64,000 nt of DNA from Salsuginibacillus halophilus (lineage in GTDB: Bacteria > Bacillota > Bacilli > Bacillales > Marinococcaceae), in contig NZ_PYAV01000002.1 in the NCBI RefSeq assembly GCF_003014715.1, positions 186,001-250,000 on the forward strand, written 5' to 3'. Both the position numbers and the translations under genes were made by a program. This document shows, in pieces, positions 9,701-16,780 of this stretch. The number at the start of each line of letters is the position of its first letter. Positions within the stretch are counted from its first letter, which is position 1. Below the pieces are notes generated by a model that had not been told where the DNA came from, did no database searches, and worked only from the letters and a program-made list of their open reading frames with translations.

Positions 9701-9878
9701 AAGCTTCATCCGTCATAACTGTCGCCGGATTGTTATTGACTAGAATGACGCGGACACCCTCTTCTTTCAGCGCAAGGCACGCTTGTGTACCAGAGTAATC
9801 AAATTCAGCTGCCTGACCGATCACAATTGGACCAGACCCAATGACAAGTACGCTTTGGATCGAAGTATCTTTAGGCAT
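6723..9878 (-). CDS. carB: Carbamoyl-phosphate synthase large subunit, arginine-specific
   Basis: This 1051-aa protein has the duplicated ATP-grasp architecture. The first half (carboxyphosphate domain) starts [29 protein letters not shown]; the second half (carbamoyl phosphate domain) begins near residue 555 with [20 protein letters not shown]. Both halves have ATP-site motifs such as [20 protein letters not shown] and [20 protein letters not shown]. A short MGS-like C-terminal allosteric domain follows. Its first codons overlap the end of carA by 8 bp. Genes inside an arg operon normally encode the arginine-regulated isozyme rather than the pyrimidine one, and I infer this here. Confidence 0.96.
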   Translation of the reverse strand: [1051 protein letters not shown]

Positions 9879-10956
9879 GAAGGGCCGCCTCCTTTCCTTC
9901 AGCTACGACTGTTAAAAACTGCTGAAATAATCCATTGCTGTCTGTTGGTCCAGGATGAGCTTCAGGGTGAAACTGGGCTGTAAATACCGCGCGTGCATTA
10001 TGCACCAAGCCTTCAACCGAGCCGTCATTAATGTTATGAAACTTAACAGAAAAGCCGGTACCGTTTAAGGACTCCTCTTTCACTACGTAACTGTGATTTT
10101 GCGAGGTGATATAGACACAGTTTGTTTCTTTGTCGATCACCGGCTGGTTCGCACCACGGTGTCCAAACCGTAATTTTTCCGTCTCTGCACCATGTGCAAG
10201 GGCTAAAAGCTGATGTCCAAGGCAGATGCCCATGACTGGATAGCTTTCAGCTACTTGTTTAATATCTGAAAGCAAGTGCTGCATCTGCTTTGGGTTTCCT
10301 GGGCCGTTACTTAACACCACACCATCTGGTTTTTCAGCTTGAATCTCTTCAAATGTGCTGTTCCAAGGCATAATGGTCACAGCGCAGCCAAGCTCGACAA
10401 GGGCATTGCCGATGGATTCTTTCGTACCGAAATCCCATAAAACAATGTGCGGTCCGTCATTATTCATCTTAATTTTTTTCTGAACGGAGACATCCGGGAT
10501 TAACATTAATTCTGCAAGCGGTGCTTGATCTTCAAGCGAACATTCTTTTGGCGGTTCCGTCGTGATGACAGCCTGCATATCCCCGTTATCACGCAGTACT
10601 TTAACGAGGGAACGCGTGTCGACATCAGTTAAAACCGGTACATCATTTGCTTCTGCAATGCTGCATAATGAAGTTTCAGAAGCATAATGATCCCCTTCTT
10701 CTTCAAGCGTATTTATAATAAGTGCTTGCGGCTGCAGGCTCTTACTTTCATTATCACCGGCGTTCCAGCCGTATTGACCGATTAATGGATACGTAAAAAC
10801 AACCATTTGTCCGTGAAAAGAAGGATCGGTCACAACTTCTTGATAACCGGTCATACCGGTGAAAAATACAGCTTCTCCATAGACTGGATTGTTCAATTCT
10901 GTACATAACGTGCCTGTAAAATAGTCTCCATTCTCTAGCACAATATAACCTTGCAT
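9871..10956 (-). CDS. carA: Carbamoyl-phosphate synthase small (glutaminase) subunit, arginine-specific
   Basis: This 361-aa class I glutamine amidotransferase supplies ammonia to CarB. The nucleophile cysteine lies in GICLGHQLLALAHG and the His-Glu pair in FTAQFHPEAHPGP. The N-terminal CPSase small domain begins QGYIVLENGDYFTG and contains FFTGMTGYQEVVTDPS. It starts 12 bp after argD and overlaps carB by 8 bp, consistent with translational coupling of the two subunits. Confidence 0.96.
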   Translation of the reverse strand: MQGYIVLENGDYFTGTLCTELNNPVYGEAVFFTGMTGYQEVVTDPSFHGQMVVFTYPLIGQYGWNAGDNESKSLQPQALIINTLEEEGDHYASETSLCSIAEANDVPVLTDVDTRSLVKVLRDNGDMQAVITTEPPKECSLEDQAPLAELMLIPDVSVQKKIKMNNDGPHIVLWDFGTKESIGNALVELGCAVTIMPWNSTFEEIQAEKPDGVVLSNGPGNPKQMQHLLSDIKQVAESYPVMGICLGHQLLALAHGAETEKLRFGHRGANQPVIDKETNCVYITSQNHSYVVKEESLNGTGFSVKFHNINDGSVEGLVHNARAVFTAQFHPEAHPGPTDSNGLFQQFLTVVAEGKEAALHA

Positions 10957-10968
10957 ATCGCGCGCCCC

Positions 10969-12141
10969 CTATGCGTATTCTTCAGCGTATGCTTGCAGGA
11001 TATGAATCAATTGATCTGTAGCTTCATCTAATAGTGGATCAGGGATGTTGAGTGGCGGCAGCAGCCGCAAAACATTCGGTCCAGCATTTAAAACAAGCAC
11101 CCCATCACTTCGAAGCTTTGTCATAATATCAGTCACTGGACCTATGCATTCAATACCGATCATCATCCCGAGCCCGCGAACTTCATGAACAAACGGATTG
11201 TTATGAAGTGCTTCATTCAGCTTCTTCTGGACTGCCTCACCGCGTCGCGACACTTCAGCTAATTGTTCTTCGGTTAACTCGTTAAGCACGGCGTTGACTG
11301 CAGACATCGCCAAAGGATTTCCCCCGAACGTTGAGCCGTGTGTGCCCGGACCAAAAGCGTCTACTAGTGACGCTTCAGCAAGTACGGCACCAACGGGAAA
11401 ACCATTTCCTAGCGCTTTAGCCGAGGTAACAATTGATGGACGCATACCGTAATGCTCAAATGCAAACGTGCGTCCAGTCCGTCCAATACCCGTTTGGACT
11501 TCGTCAACGATAACGAGCGCTCCATGTTCTTTTGCGACCTGCTCAACAGCTTTGTAAAACTCAGCATCACCAAGTTTCACACCGCCTTCACCTTGCACAA
11601 TTTCAAGCATGACCGCTGCTGTATTTTGATCCACAGCTTCTTTTACAGCTGTAATATCGTTAAATGGTACATACGTAAACCCTTCAAGGACAGGACCGAA
11701 TCCGCTGTGCACCGCCGGTTGTCCGGTAGCTGCCATCGACCCTGTTGTTCGGCCGTGAAACGATTGATGAAATGTAACAATGGTTGTTTTTCCTGTCGCC
11801 TTTCTTGCCAGCTTAATTGCACCTTCATTTGCCTCAGCCCCGCTGTTGGCAAAAAAAGCTGCATTTAAACCGGACAATTCAGCCAATGTACGCGCAGCTT
11901 GTTTTTGACTGTCATAATGAAAAAAGTTAGACGCATGCCAGCCTTGTTCAAGCTGTGCTTTGACAGCAGCTGTAATTCGCGGATGCGTATGACCGAAGTT
12001 GACCGTGCCGATACCGGACATTAAGTCTGTATATACTTTTCCATCCGTATCTTCAATTGTAGATCCGGCAGCTGCTTGAAAAGTAATGGGCCACCGTTTA
12101 TATGTTGGAAAGATGTATTCAGCGGTTGTTTGTTCAGTCAT
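10969..12141 (-). CDS. argD: Acetylornithine aminotransferase
   Basis: This 390-aa class III PLP aminotransferase converts N-acetylglutamate semialdehyde to N-acetylornithine. The PLP lysine is in TSAKALGNGFPVGA, the cofactor-binding NSGAEANEGAIKLAR is at about residues 99-113, and VIVDEVQTGIGRTG is present. The gene lies 7 bp from argB in the normal Bacillus order. Paralogues such as RocD or GabT share the fold, but the operon context makes ArgD clear. Confidence 0.95.
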   Translation of the reverse strand: MTEQTTAEYIFPTYKRWPITFQAAAGSTIEDTDGKVYTDLMSGIGTVNFGHTHPRITAAVKAQLEQGWHASNFFHYDSQKQAARTLAELSGLNAAFFANSGAEANEGAIKLARKATGKTTIVTFHQSFHGRTTGSMAATGQPAVHSGFGPVLEGFTYVPFNDITAVKEAVDQNTAAVMLEIVQGEGGVKLGDAEFYKAVEQVAKEHGALVIVDEVQTGIGRTGRTFAFEHYGMRPSIVTSAKALGNGFPVGAVLAEASLVDAFGPGTHGSTFGGNPLAMSAVNAVLNELTEEQLAEVSRRGEAVQKKLNEALHNNPFVHEVRGLGMMIGIECIGPVTDIMTKLRSDGVLVLNAGPNVLRLLPPLNIPDPLLDEATDQLIHILQAYAEEYA

Positions 12142-12148
12142 GATTTCA

Positions 12149-12946
12149 TCACCCTGTTTCTACCTTTTGTTCTGCTGGTGTTGTACCTGCTGTTATCGCC
12201 GTACCTTGAATCGTGCCGTCTGCCGGCTTTTCTGCTGCCGTGCCGCTTGCGATCACCACTTTTTTCACATGCCCATCTAAGCAATTCATAGCTGCTTGAA
12301 CTTTTGGAATCATACCACCATAAATCGTTTCATCTTGAAGCAGTGCTTTCGCTTCTTCCTTTGTTAATGTTGGAATGACTTCGCCCTCGGCCTGCACGCC
12401 TGGCACATCAGTTACAAATACCATTTCTTCAGCGCAGCAAGCTTCGGCAACAGCGCCTGCAGCTGTATCTGCATTCACGTTTAACCGTCCACCTGCTTTA
12501 TTTTGTGATACCGGAGAGACAACTGGAATGATGCCTGCTTCACAAAGACTGTAAATTAACGAAGGATCTGTGTCAGCCGGCTGCCCGACAAGTCCGAGCT
12601 GTACTTCATCAATGACTTCAGCTTGAACGATTGGTCCATCTGCACAAGAAATGCCGGCTGCCTGCCCTCCAGCTTCTTGAATTTTTTCTACAATCATTTT
12701 ATTGACCTGCCCTGACAGCACCATTTCTGCGACTTGAAAAACTTCCGGTGTTGTTTTTCTTAACCCGTTCACAAAAGTTGTTTCGACTTGAAACGTCTCT
12801 AGCATTTCGTTAATCACTGGACCGCCGCCGTGTACGATGACCGGATGGCGTCCGTATTTTTTAAGCTCGACAAGTTCTTGAAAAAATGCCTCTGTTAATG
12901 ACGTGACCGTTGAACCTCCACACTTAACGACGACGATCCCTTCCAT
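12149..12946 (-). CDS. argB: Acetylglutamate kinase
   Basis: This 265-aa amino acid kinase phosphorylates N-acetylglutamate. The N-terminal VVKCGGST has the usual catalytic lysine and glycine-rich loop, VIVHGGGPVINEML binds the substrate, and NVNADTAAGAVAEA and GGMIPKVQAA complete the typical pattern. It lies between argJ and argD, with 24 bp to argJ. The C-terminus is a little extended and low in complexity (EKPADGTIQGTAITAGTT), still within the fold. Confidence 0.95.
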   Translation of the reverse strand: MEGIVVVKCGGSTVTSLTEAFFQELVELKKYGRHPVIVHGGGPVINEMLETFQVETTFVNGLRKTTPEVFQVAEMVLSGQVNKMIVEKIQEAGGQAAGISCADGPIVQAEVIDEVQLGLVGQPADTDPSLIYSLCEAGIIPVVSPVSQNKAGGRLNVNADTAAGAVAEACCAEEMVFVTDVPGVQAEGEVIPTLTKEEAKALLQDETIYGGMIPKVQAAMNCLDGHVKKVVIASGTAAEKPADGTIQGTAITAGTTPAEQKVETG

Positions 12947-12970
12947 AATGTCCTCCTTTTTCCTGTTCAG

Positions 12971-14200
12971 CTACGTCCGGTAGCCGGCATTAATACGCAC
13001 ATAATCATAAGTTAAATCACAACCCCAAGCTTTGCCGCTGCCCGGCCCTTGATGAAGGTGAACGTGAATAACGACGGTTTCATTTTTCAAATAGGTTGTC
13101 GCTTCTTCTTCAGAAAATGGCTGAGGCTGCCCTTGTTTTAAAACGTTAATTGAGCCGATGGATATATCAACGCTTTCTACTGTAAGAGCGGCACCACTGT
13201 AACCGAGGGCGCAAATGACGCGTCCCCAGTTTGCATCATTTCCGTAAGCCATCGTTTTCACAAGATCACTGCCGACGACTGCTTTTGCCGCTTTGCCTGC
13301 TTCTTCATCATCCTGTGCACCTTCAACTTGCACTTCAATCAGCTTTGTTGCCCCTTCGCCATCCTGGGCAATGCGCTTGGACAAGTCTTCGCTTACGGCT
13401 TTTAGCATACCCGTAAAAACGCTCCATTCCGGATGATTCGGTGTTAACTTGTTATTGTGAGCAGCGCCGCTTGCCATCACTGCAACCATGTCATTTGTAG
13501 ATGTATCGCCGTCAACTGTGATCCGGTTGTATGTCTGATCTGTTACTTCTTTTAATGCGTCATGCAAAGCAGCTTCATCAATGACTGCATCAGTAGTTAA
13601 GAAAGCAAGCATCGTTGCCATGTTTGGTTTAATCATTCCTGAACCTTTAGCTACGCCTGCAAGCTTTACAACAGCTCCATCAATGACAGCTTCATAACAT
13701 GTATGCTTTTGAATTTTATCTGTCGTTAAAATTGCTTCATTAAAAGCATGGGCTTTTTCAGTGCTTCTTTCAGGGTTTAGTAATTCAATACCGGGCAGAA
13801 TTTTATCCATAGGCATCGTTTCACCGATCACTCCGGTAGATGCAACTCCTACATCCTCAACTGACAAACCTAGCTTTTCTGCGGCGGCGGCCTGCATAGT
13901 ATATGCATCACGCTGGCCTTGTTCACCTGTGCAGGCGTTCGCATTGCCACTGTTTACGATAAATGCCTGCAAGGTCCCGTTCGTTTGAATCGCTTCTTTT
14001 GTAACAAATAGCGGTGCTGCCTGAACTGCATTGGTCGTATATACCGCCGCAGCTGCAGCTGGATGTTCACAAAAAATAACGCCTAAATCTTTGCGCCGGC
14101 GTTTCACCGACGTATGGAGACCGTCGGCAAAAAATCCCGCCGGTGCTGTTATGCTTTCATCAACTTTTTGAATCATTTTACTTTCGGTGTTTGCCGGCAC
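12971..14200 (-). CDS. argJ: Bifunctional ornithine acetyltransferase / N-acetylglutamate synthase
   Basis: This 409-aa precursor recycles the acetyl group from acetylornithine to glutamate. In Bacillus it usually also makes N-acetylglutamate from acetyl-CoA. The autocleavage site is recognisable: GMIKPNMATMLAFLTTDA, with the Thr after Ala becoming the N-terminal nucleophile of the beta chain. The downstream TVDGDTSTNDMVAVMASG and NDANWGRVICALGYSG are family signatures. No separate argA is needed if the enzyme is bifunctional, which is an inference from the family. Confidence 0.95.
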   Translation of the reverse strand: MPANTESKMIQKVDESITAPAGFFADGLHTSVKRRRKDLGVIFCEHPAAAAAVYTTNAVQAAPLFVTKEAIQTNGTLQAFIVNSGNANACTGEQGQRDAYTMQAAAAEKLGLSVEDVGVASTGVIGETMPMDKILPGIELLNPERSTEKAHAFNEAILTTDKIQKHTCYEAVIDGAVVKLAGVAKGSGMIKPNMATMLAFLTTDAVIDEAALHDALKEVTDQTYNRITVDGDTSTNDMVAVMASGAAHNNKLTPNHPEWSVFTGMLKAVSEDLSKRIAQDGEGATKLIEVQVEGAQDDEEAGKAAKAVVGSDLVKTMAYGNDANWGRVICALGYSGAALTVESVDISIGSINVLKQGQPQPFSEEEATTYLKNETVVIHVHLHQGPGSGKAWGCDLTYDYVRINAGYRT

Positions 14201-14224
14201 AAAAACGCCTCCTTCAGTTTTAAG

Positions 14225-15262
14225 TTACGGAAATACTGGAGCCTGTTGAATCCCCGTGTTTTGAGAGAAACCAAACATAACATTCATGTTCTGTATAGCC
14301 TGCCCAGCAGCGCCTTTCACTAAGTTATCAATTACACTGACGACCGTAAGCCTACCCGTACGCTCATCTAAGGCTGTGCCAATCATACACATATTGCTTG
14401 CGTACGTTTCTTTTGTCGACGGGACGCGACCATCTTGATGCACATGCACAAAAGGCTCATTTTGATAAGCCGCTTGATATAATTCATCGATATCTTTTCG
14501 ATTGAGTTCTTGTGACGGTTGAACATACATTGTCGCCATAATTCCACGTGCCATAGGAGCAAGGTGCGGCGTGAACGTTAACTTTTGATCAGCGCCTCCG
14601 AGTTTATGCAAATGCTCTTCCATTTCCGGCAGGTGCTTATGTGTGTTTACACCGTAGGCTTTAAGATTTTCATTCGTCTCACTAAAATGTGTCACCGCAC
14701 TTGGCGAACGACCTGCGCCGGTTGTTCCGGTTTTGGCATCAATAATAACCGAAGCGCCGTCGAGTATCCCTTCATTCGCAAGCGGCAACAATCCAAGAAG
14801 CGAAGCTGTCGGGTAGCAACCCGGGTTCGCTACAACATTTGCAGATTGAATACTTAATGCATTCCATTCAGTCAATCCATATACTGCCTGTTGTCGTAAC
14901 GCATCAGGTGCTGCAGTTCGTTTATACCAAGTTTCATATACACTTTGGTTTTCTAAGCGAAGATCTCCGGAAAGATCGATCACTTTCGCCCGCTTGTTTA
15001 AAAGCTTTACTGTTAATTCAGCAGAAACGCCAGGTGGTGTCGATAAAAAAATGACATCGTGTGCTTCTCCCATTTTCTCAGGAGTTACGGCTTCAAGTTG
15101 GTACGTCGGAAATGAAGCAAGATGAGGATATAATTCATGCATTGCTGTTCCTTCTTGTGAACTTGAATAAAGTGTAATATTTTCTACTTTATAATGCTGA
15201 TTTAACAATCGAAGCAGTTCTACTCCTCCATAACCAGTTGCGCCTACAATTGCGATATTCAT
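14225..15262 (-). CDS. argC: N-acetyl-gamma-glutamyl-phosphate reductase
   Basis: The ATG at 15262 (MNIAIVGATGYGGVELLRLL) is preferred over the 25-residue upstream extension. It has an AAGAGGTG site 7-8 bases before it and begins directly with the NADP-binding Rossmann motif. The product is 345 aa. The catalytic cysteine is in VANPGCYPTASLLGLLPL. It is the first gene of the arginine operon, 47 bp downstream of a promoter overlapped by an ARG box. The order argC-J-B-D-carA-carB-argF is the classical Bacillus arrangement. Confidence 0.96.
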   Translation of the reverse strand: MNIAIVGATGYGGVELLRLLNQHYKVENITLYSSSQEGTAMHELYPHLASFPTYQLEAVTPEKMGEAHDVIFLSTPPGVSAELTVKLLNKRAKVIDLSGDLRLENQSVYETWYKRTAAPDALRQQAVYGLTEWNALSIQSANVVANPGCYPTASLLGLLPLANEGILDGASVIIDAKTGTTGAGRSPSAVTHFSETNENLKAYGVNTHKHLPEMEEHLHKLGGADQKLTFTPHLAPMARGIMATMYVQPSQELNRKDIDELYQAAYQNEPFVHVHQDGRVPSTKETYASNMCMIGTALDERTGRLTVVSVIDNLVKGAAGQAIQNMNVMFGFSQNTGIQQAPVFP

Positions 15263-15308
15263 AAACTTGCACCTCTTGTTATTTTTATACGTCCTTCCGA
15301 TGTGTTTA

Positions 15309-15355
15309 ATTATAATAGTGAATAAAAATAAATTCAACTGTATTTTTATATAAAT
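15309..15355 (-). promoter_or_regulatory. argC promoter overlapped by AhrC/ArgR ARG boxes
   Basis: On the minus strand a TTGAAT -35 (plus 15332-15337) and a perfect TATAAT -10 (15309-15314) are 17 bp apart. The spacer and -35 hold, on the plus strand, GTGAATAAAAATAAATTCA (15319-15337), very close to the Bacillus ARG box CATGAATAAAAATTCAAG. A second weaker AT-rich box (TGTATTTTTATATAAAT) follows at about 15339-15355. Arginine-bound AhrC should repress by covering the -35/-10 region. Confidence 0.85.
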
Positions 15356-15407
15356 TTTCGATTTTTCTATTGAACACTAAAAAACCTACATGGAAGAAGG
15401 TATAATC

Positions 15408-15470
15408 GTATAAACAAACTTTTAAGAAAAATGAAGGCGGACGTCTTCGGGATTTTTCACTCGTCGTTAT
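15408..15470 (-). repeat. Degenerate fragment of the terminator-associated repeat (copy E)
   Basis: GTATAAACAAACTTTTAAGA, then GAAGGCGGACGTC, resembles the first 45-60 bp of the repeat family seen at 22709, 33945, 53860 and 55981. Only the left end remains. It lies between the argC promoter and the terminator of the neighbouring gene. Confidence 0.5.
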
Positions 15471-15504
15471 GCGTAGACTTCAATATATACATAAAAGCTT
15501 TACA

Positions 15505-15545
15505 TAAAAAAAGCTCCCTCCAGCTTAAAGAGCTGAGGGAGCTTT
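15505..15545 (-). terminator. Intrinsic terminator of the redoxin-like lipoprotein gene
   Basis: AAAGCTCCCTC pairs with the GAGGGAGCTTT-type arm, with an inner AGCT pairing. On the minus strand a run of seven T follows. It begins 8 bp after the stop codon of the 15554-16063 gene, so that gene keeps a dedicated terminator. Confidence 0.85.
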
Positions 15546-15553
15546 CATGCACG

Positions 15554-16063
15554 TTATTCAATTTCCTCTAAAGCTTCAATGATATTGGATTCTGTTTCAT
15601 CCATGTGCATTCCAAACATATCATCTTCATAATTCATAATGACCGAACCGTTTTCATCGAGTACGCTAACGCCCCGCTTCGGCTGGTTATTATCGACCAT
15701 ATTTGTATGCTCTAAAACATCCAGGGCCGGATCGGATAAGAAAGAGTAAGTGATTCCTAATGCTTCTTTTAATTCTTTATGAGCCTCCGGCGAATCGGGA
15801 CTAATTGCAAACAAATCTACATCTACATCATCAAACCGGTCTAACTCTGCCTGCAGCTGCCCGAGCTGCTGTTGACAGATCCCTCAATTGGTTCCTGTAA
15901 AATGAAACAGTACAACCGGCTGTTCGTTATTTTCTAATGATATATCTTCATGTTCTTCGCCAAGTGCTGTTAATGCTTCATCATCATCGCCACACGCTGC
16001 AAGCAGTGCTCCTGTTAAAGTAACCACAAATAGCAACGGGAGCTTTCGCAATAGAAGTTTCAC
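15554..16063 (-). CDS. Redoxin/AhpC-TSA-like lipoprotein with in-frame TGA; candidate selenoprotein (UxxC)
   Basis: Read through one TGA (codon 60, plus 15884-15886), this is a 169-aa protein. It starts with GTG at 16063, eight bases after AAGGGAGG. A lipoprotein signal peptide ends in the lipobox LLAAC (C24). The thioredoxin-fold strand VVLFHFTGTN leads to U60-G-I-C63, then QQQLGQLQAELDRF. The rest has peroxiredoxin/redoxin features: LFAISPDSPEAHKELKE, YSFLSDPALDVL and RGVSVLDENGSVI. The TGA occupies exactly the first cysteine of a CxxC motif, and no other stop or frameshift is seen. A hairpin just downstream fits a bacterial SECIS. It adjoins a SCO chaperone and ctaG, so redox or copper work on extracytoplasmic cytochrome oxidase is plausible. 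The alternative is a recent Cys-to-stop nonsense mutation, and the selenocysteine machinery is not in view. Confidence 0.7.
15847..15886 (-). promoter_or_regulatory. Candidate bacterial SECIS element after the in-frame TGA
   Basis: On the minus strand the TGA (15884-15886) is followed after 14 bases by GCAGCT (15869-15864), the loop CGGGC (15863-15859) and AGCTGC (15858-15853). A CTG/CAG pairing lies below, across an internal loop. The distance from TGA to the apical loop (20 bases) and a G at the second loop base agree with published bacterial SECIS criteria: loop 16-37 bases away and a G within the first two loop bases. The six-pair stem could arise by chance, so this is supporting rather than decisive. 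Confidence 0.5.
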
Positions 16064-16108
16064 GGAGGAGGCCTCCCTTCTTAGAAAATATTGTTGCTTA
16101 CTTGATTT

Positions 16109-16137
16109 AATGTATCAATCTGTACGTGTTTGGTCAA
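16109..16137 (-). promoter_or_regulatory. Candidate promoter of the redoxin-like lipoprotein gene
   Basis: TTGACC (plus 16132-16137) and TACATT (plus 16109-16114) are 17 bp apart, 46 bp upstream of the GTG start. This would give the gene its own transcript, separate from the SCO/ctaG pair that ends at 16149. Confidence 0.45.
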
Positions 16138-16148
16138 TTAATTAAGAT

Positions 16149-16754
16149 TCAGTCCTCAACGATAGCTTCAACGTCGCCGGCGTAGCCTTCTGTATCAGTA
16201 TCCATGCCATCAAATGTATGCACAACTTGCCCCTTTTCATTCACGAGGAAAAAACTAGTCGCGTGAATAATATCATTGGCTTCAGGATCTTCTTGAACGA
16301 CACTTTGAAAGGACGCTTCAGCAAAATCGCTGATCCATTCATCAGAATAACCTGTTAAAAAGTCCCATGTTTCAAAATCAGCGTGATAAGCTTCCCCGTA
16401 TTCATGTAACCGCTCTGGTGTATCGAATGATGGATCTACCGTAAATGATACAAACTGAATATCTGCCTCCCGCTCCTCAAGTTCGGCCTGCAAACTCGAC
16501 ATATTCGGTGTCATTGTATTACATACAGATGGACAGCGTGTGAATACCATACTTGCCATCCAGTAAGTTCCTTCAAGATCCTCGTTTGTTACCGTTTCAC
16601 CTTGTTCATTTTCTGCTTCGAACTCTTCCACATATAATTCCTGTCCAGATAAATCACTTCCGCTGTCAGCTTCGGATTCATAAAGCCAGCCGCAGCCGGA
16701 GAGCGTAGCAATAACACATGCGACCAGCATAATTTGCAACCTGCGCATCCGCAT
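16149..16754 (-). CDS. SCO1/SenC-family lipoprotein, copper chaperone for cytochrome oxidase
   Basis: The start at 16754 (MRMRRLQIMLVAC) is chosen for an AAAGGGGGG site 3-9 bases upstream. A lipobox, TLSGC, places the protein on the outer membrane face. The 201-aa product has the SCO copper site: FTRCPSVCNTM (CxxxC) and the partner histidine in DIIHATSFFLVNEKG, on a thioredoxin fold with the FVSFTVDPSFDTPE segment. SCO proteins deliver or reduce copper for the CuA site of cytochrome c oxidase. The gene follows ctaG on the same strand with about 26 bp between stop and start, so the two are probably cotranscribed. Confidence 0.93.
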   Translation of the reverse strand: MRMRRLQIMLVACVIATLSGCGWLYESEADSGSDLSGQELYVEEFEAENEQGETVTNEDLEGTYWMASMVFTRCPSVCNTMTPNMSSLQAELEEREADIQFVSFTVDPSFDTPERLHEYGEAYHADFETWDFLTGYSDEWISDFAEASFQSVVQEDPEANDIIHATSFFLVNEKGQVVHTFDGMDTDTEGYAGDVEAIVED

Positions 16755-16780
16755 GCTCCCCCCCTTTTCTAACTTCACCA

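Noticed and set aside
11452-11868. 138-aa plus-strand frame opposite argD
   Set aside because: It is antisense to a clear enzyme gene, with cysteine-rich composition typical of a shadow frame.
15554-15814. Separate 86-aa protein starting after the TGA
   Set aside because: Its start has no ribosome binding site and lies inside a redoxin fold. The frame upstream of the TGA continues the same domain with a lipoprotein signal and a good start, so one gene read through TGA is the better explanation.
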